From NCBI GenBank assembly GCA_021648685.1, contig JAKISI010000018.1, forward strand, positions 1-49,593: DNA of 49,593 nt, in the 5' to 3' direction. Source of the DNA: Candidatus Polarisedimenticolaceae bacterium (GTDB taxonomy: Bacteria; Pseudomonadota; Gammaproteobacteria; Chromatiales; Chromatiaceae). Under the pieces are notes generated by a model that was given only the letters and a program-made list of their open reading frames with translations, had not been told where the DNA came from and did no database searches. The position numbers were made by a program, and so were the translations under genes. Of the stretch, positions 24,769-34,586 are shown piece by piece (the first letter of the stretch is position 1; each line of letters opens with the position of its first letter).

Positions 24769-26060
24769 ACACTGTTTTGAGTGCATCGCTGTTGATCCTG
24801 ACGCCGCTGCTGCCGCTATTGCTGGCATTTCCTGCACTGCGCTCGCGCCTCCCCCGACCTTGTTATATTGCTCTTTTGCCTGCACTCATCCTGTTGGCTC
24901 TCCCGCAGGGTGCCTCGATCGACCTGCCTTGGCTGCTGCTGGGCAGCGGACTTGGCATTGATGGCGGGGTGGGTCGTTGGTTGCTGGCAATCTCTGTACT
25001 GCTATGGATGGTTGCCGCGCATCTGCTGCATCCCGCCAAGGGCGAGTCCGCTGATGACCGAGTTACAAGCTACTATCTACTGACCCTGGCGGGCAATCTG
25101 GGCGCGGTTCTGGCCACTGACCTGGTGGGGTTCTTCACTTTTTCGACCCTGATGGGTTACGGGTTTTATACCCTGCTGGTTGCAGGGGAGGATGACGGGA
25201 GTCGGCGGGCCGCACGCACCTATCTGATCGTCCTGATTGTGGCTGATTTGATGCTGTTCGAGGCCGTGTTGATAGCCGCTGCAACGGCCGGGAATCTGCA
25301 CTTTGAGGCCGTGCGTCTGGTAATGGGTCAGTCAGCTTCCCCCGGTCTCTATCTGTTGATGGTGCTTGTGGGCTTTGCACTCAAGGCGGGCGTCTGGCCG
25401 TTGCACTTCTGGCTGCTGCCGCTTTTTCGCACAACCCGGCCAGCGGTGGCGCTGTTGCTGGGGGGTATTCCCATTGCTGTCGCACTGCTTGGGTTTGTAC
25501 GCTGGTTGCCTCTGGGTGAGATCAGCCTGCCTGCGCTGGGGTTGATTATCCAGGGTATGGGTGTGGCGGCCATGTTGTATGCCATTCTGGCAGGGGTAAG
25601 ACAGGCACAGCTAAAAATATTACCCGCCTATATCGCCATCTTCGCCACGGGAGTGTTCACCGCTGCCATGGGGGCGGGGCTGAGCAACCCTGCTGCATGG
25701 AACCGGTACGCAGATTTTGCCTATCTCCTCATCGCCTCTCTTGGGCTTGGGGTGGCGCTGCTGGTTGTCGGCATTGGCTGGCTGCGGGCGAGGTCTTATC
25801 CTCCCGCTTTGCCTGAGAAGCAGGCAGGTGATTCGGCCCTGTGGTTTGAGCATTGGCTTGGTGCAGCTGCCCGTTGGGCTGCGCAGATGGGTGTCGAAAC
25901 CTTGCCCCGGTTGCGTGCTGTATGGCTGGTAAAAGCGGGGGCTCTCTGGCAGTGCTATGCATGGCAAAGGGCATTGGACAGCGGCGAGCGTTTTCTGCAA
26001 CGCTGGGCCTGTGCAGTTACCCTGTTTCTGTTACTGGGGATCCTGGTAGTGTTTATTTGA
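24765..26060 (+). CDS. Antiporter-like subunit 3, key residues lost
   Basis: This ~431-aa NuoL/M-like membrane protein starts at GTG 24765, overlapping the preceding stop as GTGA. Aligned to its neighbour, the TM5 segment FYELL is FSTLM (Glu to Thr). The TM8 segment VVKAGAFG is PIAVALLG (Lys to Ala). The TM7 Lys is kept (ALKAGVWPLHFWLLP). Loss of two charged residues central to proton transfer suggests a structural or divergent subunit rather than a standard proton channel. It is the last gene of the operon. Confidence 0.82.
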   Translation: MNTVLSASLLILTPLLPLLLAFPALRSRLPRPCYIALLPALILLALPQGASIDLPWLLLGSGLGIDGGVGRWLLAISVLLWMVAAHLLHPAKGESADDRVTSYYLLTLAGNLGAVLATDLVGFFTFSTLMGYGFYTLLVAGEDDGSRRAARTYLIVLIVADLMLFEAVLIAAATAGNLHFEAVRLVMGQSASPGLYLLMVLVGFALKAGVWPLHFWLLPLFRTTRPAVALLLGGIPIAVALLGFVRWLPLGEISLPALGLIIQGMGVAAMLYAILAGVRQAQLKILPAYIAIFATGVFTAAMGAGLSNPAAWNRYADFAYLLIASLGLGVALLVVGIGWLRARSYPPALPEKQAGDSALWFEHWLGAAARWAAQMGVETLPRLRAVWLVKAGALWQCYAWQRALDSGERFLQRWACAVTLFLLLGILVVFI

Positions 26061-26095
26061 TAAATGCCAGGACATCGTAGACAGTTTAACTGGAA

Positions 26096-26249
26096 TCAGG
26101 TGTAACATCCTGCTTTTGGTTTCTTTAGTGGTGTTTTAGGCGCTGGTTCACTCGGTGGAAAACGAAGTCGTTTCTTGCCTGAGTTGGCCAGTGCTTCCAA
26201 CGGTGTTTTCCCATTCAACTTGCTGTAAAGGACATATGGCTTTATCCGC
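26096..26249 (-). pseudogene. Integrase/transposase C-terminal relic
   Basis: On the minus strand, 26227-26096 encodes YSKLNGKTPLEALANSGKK, a short proline- and lysine-rich stretch and AGCYT-stop. The NGKTPLEAL pattern is typical of the C-terminus of DDE integrase-core transposases. A stop codon (TAG, 26249-26251) interrupts the frame upstream and no catalytic part is recognisable. This is likely the decayed end of an insertion element. Confidence 0.45.
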
Positions 26250-26683
26250 TATGCCGTCAGTTCAGAAAACAGCTGATCAGTTGATTTCATTGGGGTGGGT
26301 TGGCCGAATATTTACTCCTGATGGTCGAAAACTGGTGATTTGGCAAGCGCAGTGAGAATTGGAAAACTTAAGATTTCGATGCAAGCCTCGTTTGGAGTTC
26401 TGACAGGCCGGCCGCCTGCCCCAGGTGGGTCTGGAATACAAGGCATGAAATCAAGGTTATGGCACTACATTTCGAGGTGAAGCTCTAACGCATTGTTATT
26501 TATAGCTATTATTTTTGGCGTGAGGTGAGTATCAATGACTTACGGTGGTTTGGCTCGGAAGATGGGCTAGATAATTTATGCCTGCGGTTCTTGAAATCAG
26601 GCATAAATGGCCCGCCTGGTTTCATTCCTTTGCAATTAAATTCAGGTACAATTACCGGTTTCCAATTTTCAAAGGGACACAAT
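26250..26683. other. Intergenic region upstream of hslV
   Basis: No intact gene is visible. The left part may hold more of the decayed transposase on the minus strand. The right part should hold the heat-shock promoter of hslVU, but I cannot place a convincing sigma-32 pair by eye. Confidence 0.3.
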
Positions 26684-27226
26684 GTGGAGCCACTGAAAGG
26701 CACAACAATTCTCTCAGTCCGTCGAAACGGATGGGTGGTTATCGGCGGCGACGGCCAGGTCTCCCTGGGCAACACCGTCATGAAAGGCAATGCGCGTAAG
26801 GTTCGTCGGCTCTATAAAGAGCGTGTGCTGGCAGGCTTTGCCGGTGCCACCGCCGATGCTTTCACCCTGTTTGAACGGTTTGAAGGCAAGCTGGAAAAGC
26901 ACCACGGCCATCTGACCCGCTCTGCGGTCGAGCTGGCGAAGGATTGGCGTACCGACCGCTCACTGCGCCGCCTTGAGGCGCTGCTGCTGGTGGCGGACAG
27001 CAAGGTCTCACTGATCATCACCGGCACCGGGGATGTGATTGAGCCTGAAAACAATCTGATGGCGATCGGCTCTGGCGGCACCTTTGCACAATCTGCAGCG
27101 CAAGCACTGCTGGACAATACTGACCTGAACGCCCGCGAAATTGTCGAAAAAAGCCTCGGCATTGCCGCTGATATCTGTGTCTACACCAACCACAATCTGG
27201 TTCTCGAAGAACTGGAAGCTGAATAG
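26684..27226 (+). CDS. hslV: ATP-dependent protease subunit HslV
   Basis: This 180-aa proteasome-like peptidase starts at GTG 26684, with AAAGGGA at 26671-26677 as ribosome site; the longer open frame upstream is not part of it. A six-residue propeptide (MEPLKG) precedes the catalytic Thr of TTILSVRR. The remaining family landmarks follow ([32 protein letters not shown]). HslV forms a double hexamer capped by HslU and degrades misfolded and regulatory proteins in the cytoplasm. hslU starts 11 bases downstream. Confidence 0.97.
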   Translation: MEPLKGTTILSVRRNGWVVIGGDGQVSLGNTVMKGNARKVRRLYKERVLAGFAGATADAFTLFERFEGKLEKHHGHLTRSAVELAKDWRTDRSLRRLEALLLVADSKVSLIITGTGDVIEPENNLMAIGSGGTFAQSAAQALLDNTDLNAREIVEKSLGIAADICVYTNHNLVLEELEAE

Positions 27227-27237
27227 AGTCAGGATAA

Positions 27238-28578
27238 ATGTCTAAAATCACCCCACAAGAGATTGTTCAGGAGCTGGACAAACACATCATCGGCCAGGCC
27301 GCAGCCAAGCGTGCCGTGGCCATTGCGCTGCGTAACCGCTGGCGTCGTGCCCAGGTCTCGGGCGAGCTGCGTAATGAGATCACCCCCAAGAATATCCTGA
27401 TGATCGGCCCGACCGGTGTCGGTAAAACCGAGATCGCCCGGCGTCTGGCCAAGCTGGCTCATGCCCCCTTTCTGAAGGTCGAGGCCACCAAGTTCACCGA
27501 GGTGGGCTATGTGGGTCGGGATGTGGAGTCCATCATCCGTGACCTGGCAGACTCTGCGGTCAAAATGGTACGCGAAGAGGAGATCGAAAAGGTTCGGGAG
27601 CCTGCCAAAAAGGCCGCTGAAGAGCGGGTGCTCGATACCCTGCTGCCCTCACCCACCCCAACCAGCTTCGAAACCGACAGTCAGCCCGCGCCCGCTACCA
27701 GCTCCAAAACCCGCGACAAGTTCCGTGACAAGCTGCGCGCCGGGGATCTGGACGACAAAGAGATCGAGATCGAGGTCAGTGGCGCACAGTTTGGTGTTGA
27801 GATCATGGCTCCCCCCGGCATGGAGGAGATGACCAGCCAGCTTCAGGGCATGTTTCAAAACATGGCTTCCAACAAGGCCCGCAAGCGCAAGCTGCGCATC
27901 AAGGATGCGCTCAAGCTGCTGGAGGATGAAGAGGCCGCAGAGCGCATCAATGAAGAGGATCTCAAGCTGCGCGCGGTAGAGATGGTCGAGCAGAACGGCA
28001 TCGTCTTTCTGGATGAGCTGGACAAGGTGGCCAGCCGCTCGGAATATGGCGGCCCGGATGTCTCGCGCGAAGGGGTGCAGCGGGATCTGCTGCCGCTGGT
28101 CGAAGGGTGCACCGTCTCCACCAAGCACGGCATGATCAAGACCGACCACATCCTCTTTATCGCATCGGGAGCCTTCCACCTCTCCAAACCATCGGATCTG
28201 ATCCCTGAACTACAGGGTCGCCTGCCCATCCGGGTAGAGCTGGAGGCGCTGACCACCCACGATTTTACCCGTATCCTGACGGAGCCGGATGCCTCACTCA
28301 CCGACCAGTACAAGGCCTTGATGGAAACCGAAGGTGTCACGCTGGTCTTTACCGAAGAGGGGATCACCAGCCTCGCAGAGATCGCCTGGCAGGTGAACGA
28401 GCGTACCGAGAATATCGGCGCCCGCCGGCTGCACACGGTGCTGGAACGGCTGCTGGAGAGCGTCTCTTTTGAGGCTACCGAGATGGCGGGGCAGACCATC
28501 GTGGTTGATGCCGATTATGTCGATGCACACCTCGCTGAGCTGGCGTCGGATGAGGATTTGAGCCGTTACATCCTATAA
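27238..28578 (+). CDS. hslU: ATP-dependent protease ATPase subunit HslU
   Basis: This 446-aa AAA+ unfoldase has Walker [10 protein letters not shown] (near residue 60), the pore loop around VGYVGRD, a long intermediate I-domain (about 110-240), Walker [10 protein letters not shown] and the sensor region around GRLPIRVEL. The C-terminus SRYIL is the tail that docks into HslV. It feeds substrates to HslV. It is co-transcribed with hslV and the downstream DUF971 gene. Confidence 0.97.
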   Translation: MSKITPQEIVQELDKHIIGQAAAKRAVAIALRNRWRRAQVSGELRNEITPKNILMIGPTGVGKTEIARRLAKLAHAPFLKVEATKFTEVGYVGRDVESIIRDLADSAVKMVREEEIEKVREPAKKAAEERVLDTLLPSPTPTSFETDSQPAPATSSKTRDKFRDKLRAGDLDDKEIEIEVSGAQFGVEIMAPPGMEEMTSQLQGMFQNMASNKARKRKLRIKDALKLLEDEEAAERINEEDLKLRAVEMVEQNGIVFLDELDKVASRSEYGGPDVSREGVQRDLLPLVEGCTVSTKHGMIKTDHILFIASGAFHLSKPSDLIPELQGRLPIRVELEALTTHDFTRILTEPDASLTDQYKALMETEGVTLVFTEEGITSLAEIAWQVNERTENIGARRLHTVLERLLESVSFEATEMAGQTIVVDADYVDAHLAELASDEDLSRYIL

Positions 28579-28593
28579 ACCCAGGTACTCTTT

Positions 28594-28956
28594 ATGTCCA
28601 GATACACCCCCACAGAAATCAAGCTGAATCGCGACAACCGCATGCTGACCGTCTCTTTCCCCGACGGCTCCAGCTATGATCTCTCCTGTGAATATCTGCG
28701 GGTATTTTCACCCTCCGCCGAGGTTCAGGGGCACAGCGCCGACGAGGCGACACTACAGATTGGCAAAGAACATGTGAATATCACCAAGATCGAGCCGGTC
28801 GGCAACTATGCGGTACTGCTCCATTTTGACGATGGCCACAACACCGGCTACTACACCTGGCAGACCCTCTATGAGCTGGGCGTCAATCAGGCACAAAACT
28901 GGGCCAAGTATCTGGCCGATCTGAAAGCGGCTGGCATCAACCGCCTGTCGCATTAG
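28594..28956 (+). CDS. DUF971 domain protein
   Basis: This 120-aa protein has the DUF971 fold, also found at the N-terminus of gamma-butyrobetaine hydroxylase: [29 protein letters not shown], shown in part at residues ~18-45, then [24 protein letters not shown]. Stand-alone DUF971 proteins have been linked to Fe-S or metal handling, but the role is not settled. It follows hslU by 15 bases and precedes ubiE, an order common in Gammaproteobacteria. Confidence 0.88.
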   Translation: MSRYTPTEIKLNRDNRMLTVSFPDGSSYDLSCEYLRVFSPSAEVQGHSADEATLQIGKEHVNITKIEPVGNYAVLLHFDDGHNTGYYTWQTLYELGVNQAQNWAKYLADLKAAGINRLSH

Positions 28957-29015
28957 CCCCGCTTCCAAAGCCTAACGGCCCATTACATATAATTGATCCA
29001 CCAAAGAGAAACCCC

Positions 29016-29765
29016 ATGACGGAAAATAACAGCACCCATTTCGGATATGAGACGGTAGATGCCACAGAGAAGGCCGGACGCGTACGCCAGGTGTTTGATT
29101 CGGTCGCCTCCCGTTATGACATCATGAATGACCTGATGTCGTTTGGTGTCCACCGGCTTTGGAAGCGCTATGCCATCGAGCTGGCAGGTGTACGCAAAGG
29201 GCAAAAGGTGCTGGATCTGGCCGCCGGCACGGGAGATCTCTCTGCCCGTTTTGCGGGTCTGGTGGGGCCCAAGGGTGAGGTTGTCTTCTCCGACATCAAT
29301 GCAGCCATGCTGGAGCAGGGGCGCCAGCGCATGGCCAACGATGGACTGATTGGCAATGTGCGCTATGTTCAGGCAGACGCCCAGCATCTCCCCTTCCCGG
29401 ACAACCACTTCGATTGCGTCACCATCGCCTTTGGCCTGCGCAACGTCACCGACAAACAGCTGGCGCTGAGCGCCATGTATCGCGTGCTGAAACCGGGTGG
29501 CCGACTGCTGGTGCTGGAGTTCTCAAAGGTAGAGACGCAACCGCTAAAGACTACCTACGATTTCTACTCCTTCAAACTGCTGCCCAAGATTGGCAGGCTG
29601 GTTGCCAATGATGAAGAGAGCTACCGCTATCTGGCAGAATCCATCCGCATGCACCCCGATCAGGAGACCCTCAAGAGGATGATGGAGAAGGCCGGCTTTG
29701 AGCGCACCGAATTTTTCAATCTGACCTGTGGGGTGGTTGCCGTTCACCGTGGGTATAAACTCTGA
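29016..29765 (+). CDS. ubiE: Ubiquinone/menaquinone C-methyltransferase UbiE
   Basis: This 249-aa class I methyltransferase has UbiE landmarks: [18 protein letters not shown] near residue 28, motif [13 protein letters not shown] near 65, [12 protein letters not shown] near 135 and [14 protein letters not shown]. It C-methylates the quinone ring in ubiquinone (and menaquinone) synthesis using SAM. It overlaps ubiJ by one base (TGATG). Confidence 0.96.
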   Translation: MTENNSTHFGYETVDATEKAGRVRQVFDSVASRYDIMNDLMSFGVHRLWKRYAIELAGVRKGQKVLDLAAGTGDLSARFAGLVGPKGEVVFSDINAAMLEQGRQRMANDGLIGNVRYVQADAQHLPFPDNHFDCVTIAFGLRNVTDKQLALSAMYRVLKPGGRLLVLEFSKVETQPLKTTYDFYSFKLLPKIGRLVANDEESYRYLAESIRMHPDQETLKRMMEKAGFERTEFFNLTCGVVAVHRGYKL

Positions 29766-30397
29766 TGAGCATTTCGCAGTTGACATGTGCGGGGCTGGAA
29801 GAGGCGCTGAACCAATACATTACAATGGATCCAAAGGCGGCCGCCAGGCTGGCAAAGCTGCATGGCCGTGCCATTGCACTGGAGATTGCCGGGGCTGAGA
29901 TCAAGCTGTTCCTGATCCCCGGGCCGGGGCGTCTACAGCTGCTGCGCCACTATGAGGGCGAGCCGGAGTGCACACTGCGCGGCTCACCACTGGCGCTGAC
30001 CGCCCTGGGCATGGCACAGGAAAAAGAGGTTGATAAGCTGCTCTCCAACCAGATCACCATCACCGGCGATGTCGAACTGGGTCGCCACTTTGGCCAGATC
30101 CTGGGAGCATTGAAGATTGACTGGGAGGAGCAGCTGGCAGTCCATCTGGGCGATTTTGTCGCGCATGACATTGTCAGTGGTGTCCGTTTCATCACCGACC
30201 AGGGGCGGCGCACAGCCGGAACAATAGGCCAAAGCCTGGCACACTATATCCAGACCGAGGCCAAACTCCTGCCAGAGCGCCAGGAGATCCAGGATTTCAT
30301 TACCAGGATAGATACGCTGCGGAATGACTTTGAGCATCTTCAGGCCAGAATAGACCGTCTGCGCAACCCGACAACGCCCAACCACAACGAGCACTGA
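29765..30397 (+). CDS. ubiJ: Ubiquinone biosynthesis accessory factor UbiJ
   Basis: This 210-aa protein has an N-terminal SCP2 sterol-carrier-like domain (about 20-110: LEIAGAEIKLFLIPGPGRLQL, shown in part, then ITITGDVELGRHF). A C-terminal helical/coiled part follows (IQDFITRIDTLRNDFEHLQARI). UbiJ binds ubiquinone intermediates in the cytoplasmic Ubi complex with UbiK. Its place between ubiE and ubiB is the standard arrangement. Confidence 0.92.
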   Translation: MSISQLTCAGLEEALNQYITMDPKAAARLAKLHGRAIALEIAGAEIKLFLIPGPGRLQLLRHYEGEPECTLRGSPLALTALGMAQEKEVDKLLSNQITITGDVELGRHFGQILGALKIDWEEQLAVHLGDFVAHDIVSGVRFITDQGRRTAGTIGQSLAHYIQTEAKLLPERQEIQDFITRIDTLRNDFEHLQARIDRLRNPTTPNHNEH

Positions 30398-30399
30398 CT

Positions 30400-32052
30400 G
30401 TGATACACCCTGCTCTGGCCTTGCGCCTGCTCACGATTAACCGGGTGCTGGTACGTCATGGCCTGGATGAGGTCATACTGGCAACCCATCTGTTCCGCCC
30501 CATCCGTTTCCTGCTCTACCTGTCGCCTTTTTACTGGTTTCGCCGCCGCAAACTTCCGCCATTCCCGGTGCGTATTCGCCAGACGCTGGAAGATCTCGGG
30601 CCTATTTTCATCAAGTTTGGACAGATCGTATCAACCCGGCGCGACCTGCTGGATGAGGATCTGGCAGAAGAGCTGGCCAAGTTACAGGATGCCGTGCCTC
30701 CCTTTCCCGGCGCAGAGGCGCGCACTATTATTGAACAGGCCTTTGGCCAAAAGATCGAAGAGCTGTTCGAATCGTTTGATGAGACCCCGCTGGCATCGGC
30801 CTCCATTGCGCAGGTGCATGCTGCCAGACTCAAAAATGGTGACGATGTGGTGGTCAAGGTGCTGCGCCCCGGCATTGAAAAAACCATCCGGCGTGATCTC
30901 AATATCCTCTACACCATGGCCAGACTGGCCAACCGGTTTTGGGAGGGTGCGCAGCGCCTGAAGCCACTGGAGCTGGTTGAGGACTATGACCGCACCATCT
31001 CCGATGAACTGAACCTGTCACGTGAAGCAGCCAACGCCTCACAGCTGCGCCGCAATTGGGACAACAGCCCCATCCTGTTCGTACCACGGATCTATTGGGA
31101 TCTGACCAAGCCCAATGTAATGGTGATTGAGCGCATCTACGGCACCCCGGTGAGCGACGTGGCATCACTTAAAGAGCAGGGCATCAGCCTGGAGCGGCTC
31201 GGCGCACTGGGGGTGGAGATCTTCTTTACCCAGGTCTTCCGCGACAACTTTTTTCACGCCGACATGCACCCAGGCAACATCTTTGTCAGCCCGGAGGGGC
31301 AGTATATTGCCGTGGATTTTGGCATCATGGGTACCCTTACCACGGATGACCAGCGCTACCTGGCTGAAAACCTGCTCGCCTTCTTCAACCGGGACTATCG
31401 CCGGGTTGCCCAGCTGCATGTCGATTCAGGCTGGGTACCAAAAACCACCCGGGTGGACGAGTTCGAGGCGGCCATCCGCACCGTCAGCGAGCCGATCTAT
31501 GACCGGCCACTGGGTGAGATCTCCTTCGCCCATTTTCTGGTCAACCTGTTTCAGACCGCCCGTCGTTTCGATATGGAGGTACAGCCCCAGCTGGTGCTGC
31601 TGGAGAAGACGCTGGTCTATGTTGAGGGCGTGGGTCGACAGCTCTACCCCGAGCTGGATCTCTGGGCCACGGCCAAACCCTTTCTTGAGAAGTGGCTGAG
31701 TGAGCAGATCGGCCCGGCAGCCTTTATGAATCGGGTGAAGGAGACGCTGCCGCAGATCTCGGAGAACCTGCCGGAGCTGCCACTGCTGGCGCATCGTGTC
31801 ATCAAGGATGCGGCAGAGGGCAACCTGGAGGTAAAGTGGAAATCGGCCGAGCTGGAGCAGTTTAGAAAGGAGGCCAAACAGTCCAGCCGCTGCACCATTG
31901 CGGCGATCTGCGGCGGTTCGATGATCATCACTTCAGCGCTGCTGCTGGTTGCTGGTTCGGGAGCGGCCATTGCCACCACCCCAGCCCTCAGCGCCATTCT
32001 GGGTGCCTGTGGCGGGGTAATCCTGATCAGTGCCTGGCTGAAGAGCGGCTGA
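30400..32052 (+). CDS. ubiB: Ubiquinone biosynthesis ATPase UbiB
   Basis: This 550-aa atypical protein-kinase-like (ADCK/ABC1) protein has the KxGQ motif in FIKFGQIVSTR near residue 70, the Ala-rich nucleotide loop ASASIAQVHAA near 130, VVVKVLRPG, HADMHPGNIFV near 290 and DFGIMG. Two C-terminal membrane helices follow. UbiB ATPase activity supports extraction of quinone intermediates from the membrane. It starts at GTG 30400, two bases after ubiJ. Confidence 0.95.
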   Translation: MIHPALALRLLTINRVLVRHGLDEVILATHLFRPIRFLLYLSPFYWFRRRKLPPFPVRIRQTLEDLGPIFIKFGQIVSTRRDLLDEDLAEELAKLQDAVPPFPGAEARTIIEQAFGQKIEELFESFDETPLASASIAQVHAARLKNGDDVVVKVLRPGIEKTIRRDLNILYTMARLANRFWEGAQRLKPLELVEDYDRTISDELNLSREAANASQLRRNWDNSPILFVPRIYWDLTKPNVMVIERIYGTPVSDVASLKEQGISLERLGALGVEIFFTQVFRDNFFHADMHPGNIFVSPEGQYIAVDFGIMGTLTTDDQRYLAENLLAFFNRDYRRVAQLHVDSGWVPKTTRVDEFEAAIRTVSEPIYDRPLGEISFAHFLVNLFQTARRFDMEVQPQLVLLEKTLVYVEGVGRQLYPELDLWATAKPFLEKWLSEQIGPAAFMNRVKETLPQISENLPELPLLAHRVIKDAAEGNLEVKWKSAELEQFRKEAKQSSRCTIAAICGGSMIITSALLLVAGSGAAIATTPALSAILGACGGVILISAWLKSG

Positions 32053-32073
32053 GTGGTTGCCCCTCTTTAGGGC

Positions 32074-32583
32074 TTAGGCACCAAACTCCACATCCACACT
32101 GCTGGGCCGCCCGCTCTTGGGCAGCACCTTGCCAGTCTTCAGCTCCTCTGCTGAGGCCTCACGCACATCAATGACCACAACCTTGATAAAAATAGTAAGA
32201 CCAGCCAGTGGGTTGTTGGCATCCAGGGTTATCACATCATCATCAATTGCGGTAATGGTGATGGGGGTGGAGTTATCCCGGTTGTTCCCCCTCAGCTTGA
32301 AACCAACCACCAGGTCATGGGCAGGCACTCTGACCTGTTGCCGTGGCACCTGCTTGACCAGGCTCTCATCACGCACCCCGTAGGCCTGTTCTGGGGTCAG
32401 CGTCAGGTTTAGCTGGGCACCCTTATAACGACCCTCCAGCGCCTCTTCAACTACCTTGAAAAGCCCACCTCGCCCAAAGATAAAGGTGTAGTTATCAATG
32501 TTGTCTGTGGTGTCAATGATCTGGTCATCTTTGTCTGTCGTGGTGTACTCAATGGTGACAATACGGTCTTTGGTTATCTGCAT
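32074..32583 (-). CDS. FKBP-type peptidyl-prolyl isomerase (SlyD-like)
   Basis: This 169-aa isomerase starts at ATG 32583 (MQITKDRIVTIEYT); a longer upstream frame enters a repeat element and is rejected. Features: the FKBP strand pattern, YTFIFGRGGLFKVVEEALEG, TLTPEQAYGVRDESLVKQVPR and an inserted flap (DLVVGFKLRGN). SlyD-type enzymes combine isomerase and chaperone activity. The His-rich metal-binding tail of E. coli SlyD is absent. It is convergent with ubiB. Confidence 0.9.
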   Translation of the reverse strand: MQITKDRIVTIEYTTTDKDDQIIDTTDNIDNYTFIFGRGGLFKVVEEALEGRYKGAQLNLTLTPEQAYGVRDESLVKQVPRQQVRVPAHDLVVGFKLRGNNRDNSTPITITAIDDDVITLDANNPLAGLTIFIKVVVIDVREASAEELKTGKVLPKSGRPSSVDVEFGA

Positions 32584-32637
32584 GATTTGCCTCTGGGGGA
32601 AATATGCTGCACATTCTACGTCTGTTTTGTTTAGTAT

Positions 32638-32817
32638 CCAACCTGGAGGCAGGCTGTCCAAGAATAGAAGACCTACTGTGGAACAGCCATTTCGGCCAGA
32701 TTTCCCGATCAAATTCGTTAAATATGGCTTATATTCGCCTCATTTGATCGAAAAATCTGACTCAAAATGGCTGCTTCTCGCTACGGCCTCTATTCTCGGA
32801 CAGCCTCCTGGTGGTTT
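32638..32817. repeat. Imperfect ~175-bp palindrome (MITE-like element)
   Basis: The left arm (32642-32717) and right arm (32736-32812) are imperfect inverted copies. CCTGGAGG...GGCTGTCC matches the reverse of GGACAGCCTCCTGG. AGAATAGAAG, CAGCCATTT and CAGATTTCCCGATCAAAT also recur inverted. No ORF is inside. A non-autonomous miniature element is the best reading. A partial right-arm copy lies at 35561-35602. It separates the divergent slyD and clc genes. Confidence 0.7.
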
Positions 32818-32843
32818 GAGGCGTATAGAGAAAAGAGCGCAGA

Positions 32844-34586
32844 ATGAAGGATTGGCTGCATAGACATCTGGAACAGGTTCGGTTAACACTCTCCCGGCCT
32901 GATGCCCTGTTGATGCTGGTTATGATTGGCCTGCTGGCGGGTGTTCTGGCGGGGGGCGTTATTGTGCTCTTCCGTCTGGTTGTGGAAGGAACCCTGGCGG
33001 AGCTGCTGCCCGGACAGTATGAAGAGAACTTTGAGGGGCTGCCGGGTTGGCTGCGGCTGCTGCTGCCAATTCTGGGCGGGCTGGCCATCGGGCTGCTGTT
33101 TCACTGGAAAGCCAATGGGCAGACCCTGATGGGGGTAGGCCGGGTGCTGGAGCGGCTGACCTATCACCAGGGCTATATCGGTTTTCGTGAATTCCTGCTC
33201 CAGTTTGCCGGGGCGGCGATTGCGCTGGTCAGCGGCCACTCTGTGGGACGTGAGGGGCCACACGCCTATCTGGGTGCAGCGGCAGGCAGCCTGCTGGGGC
33301 AGCACCTCTCACTGCCGAATAACAGCATTCGCACCCTGGTGGGCTGCGGAGTGGCGGCGGCCATTGCAGCCTCATTCAACACCCCGCTGGCCGGCGTCAT
33401 CTTCGCGCTGGAGGTGGTGATGATGGAGTATACCCTGGTCAGCTTTTTGCCGATTATGCTGGCAGCCGTGAGTGGTAATGCAATCTCGATCCTCTTTTTG
33501 GGTGCTGCCCCGGCATTCGTGGTGCCAGCACTGGAGATGGGGTCACTGCAAGAGATGCCTGCGGTAATGGTGCTGGGGCTGCTGACAGGTACCGTTGCCG
33601 CCTGCTTCATCCATCTGAGTCAGACCTTCTCCCGCTATGGCAAGGGCCACCCCTTCTGGTGTCAGACCACCGCGGCGGGGCTGGTGGTCGGCCTCTGCGC
33701 GCTATTTGTGCCCGAGGTGATGGGCATCGGCTATGACACCGTCAACAACGCGCTCATCGGTGAATATGGGTTGACGGCACTGCTGCTGATCCTCTGTTTC
33801 AAGGTATTGGCAACCTCAGCCTGTGGCGGCCTTGGGATTCCAGCAGGGATGGTCGGCCCCTCTCTGTTCATGGGGGCGATCATTGGCGGCATTGTGGGCC
33901 ACCTGATGGGGCTCTGGTTCCCCGAAGTGAGTTCCAGCACAACCTTTTATGTGCTGCTGGGCATGGGGGCCATGATGGGTGCCAGTCTGCAGGCACCACT
34001 GGCAGGGCTGACCGCCATGCTGGAGCTGACCCATAACCCGGCCGTGGTGATGCCGGGCATGCTGGCCATTGTGGTGGCCAATCTGACCGCCAGTGAGCTG
34101 TTTGGCAAGGAGTCCATCTTCATCACCCTGCTCAGATCCAGCGGGTTTGACTACCGCACCAGCCCGGTGTTGCAGGCGCTGCGACGTATCGGCGTGGGCA
34201 GCGTGCTGAAAAAGAACTTTCGCTGTCATGACCGGGTGATCAGCCGCACATCTGCCGAAAGGCTGCTGAGAGAGGAGCCGGAGTGGCTGATCGTGGAGGA
34301 GAACGACCGCCCCGTGGCGCTGATGCATGCGGTTGACCTGGCGCGTCATCTTCAGAATGCGCAGGCTGAAGAGGGGGGGGTCGATGAGATTGATCTGATG
34401 GCCATCCCCGCCTGGCGGGAGCAGATTGCGCCGATCCCCATTCAGGCCAACCTGCAACAGGCGCTGGAGCAGTTGGAAGAGCACTCCGTTGGGTCACTCT
34501 ATGTGGAGTCCGCCAGCACCGCAGGTCGCTACCGAATCTACGGCATTCTGACGCGGGAGCAGATCGAGTCAGCCTATCACTACTGA
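32844..34586 (+). CDS. ClC-type chloride channel/transporter with CBS domains
   Basis: This 580-aa protein has a membrane part (about 25-435) with ClC landmarks SVGREGPHAYLGAA near residue 135 and GGLGIPAGMVGPSLFMGA near 330. The C-terminal cytoplasmic region (about 455-578) forms two CBS modules, the second ending YRIYGILTREQIESAY. ClC proteins pass Cl- through a channel or exchange it for H+; the gating Glu in GREGP is present. The 3' end overlaps the convergent endonuclease gene by seven bases. The ATG follows a GCGCAGA sequence with no strong ribosome site. Confidence 0.9.
   Translation: MKDWLHRHLEQVRLTLSRPDALLMLVMIGLLAGVLAGGVIVLFRLVVEGTLAELLPGQYEENFEGLPGWLRLLLPILGGLAIGLLFHWKANGQTLMGVGRVLERLTYHQGYIGFREFLLQFAGAAIALVSGHSVGREGPHAYLGAAAGSLLGQHLSLPNNSIRTLVGCGVAAAIAASFNTPLAGVIFALEVVMMEYTLVSFLPIMLAAVSGNAISILFLGAAPAFVVPALEMGSLQEMPAVMVLGLLTGTVAACFIHLSQTFSRYGKGHPFWCQTTAAGLVVGLCALFVPEVMGIGYDTVNNALIGEYGLTALLLILCFKVLATSACGGLGIPAGMVGPSLFMGAIIGGIVGHLMGLWFPEVSSSTTFYVLLGMGAMMGASLQAPLAGLTAMLELTHNPAVVMPGMLAIVVANLTASELFGKESIFITLLRSSGFDYRTSPVLQALRRIGVGSVLKKNFRCHDRVISRTSAERLLREEPEWLIVEENDRPVALMHAVDLARHLQNAQAEEGGVDEIDLMAIPAWREQIAPIPIQANLQQALEQLEEHSVGSLYVESASTAGRYRIYGILTREQIESAYHY

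Noticed and set aside
26525-26683. N-terminal extension of HslV
   Set aside because: HslV always has a very short propeptide before the catalytic Thr; GTG 26684 has a good ribosome site, and the extension is not conserved-looking.
32584-32712. N-terminal extension of the SlyD-like protein
   Set aside because: It is the read-through of the palindromic element; family members start at MQITKD-like sequence.
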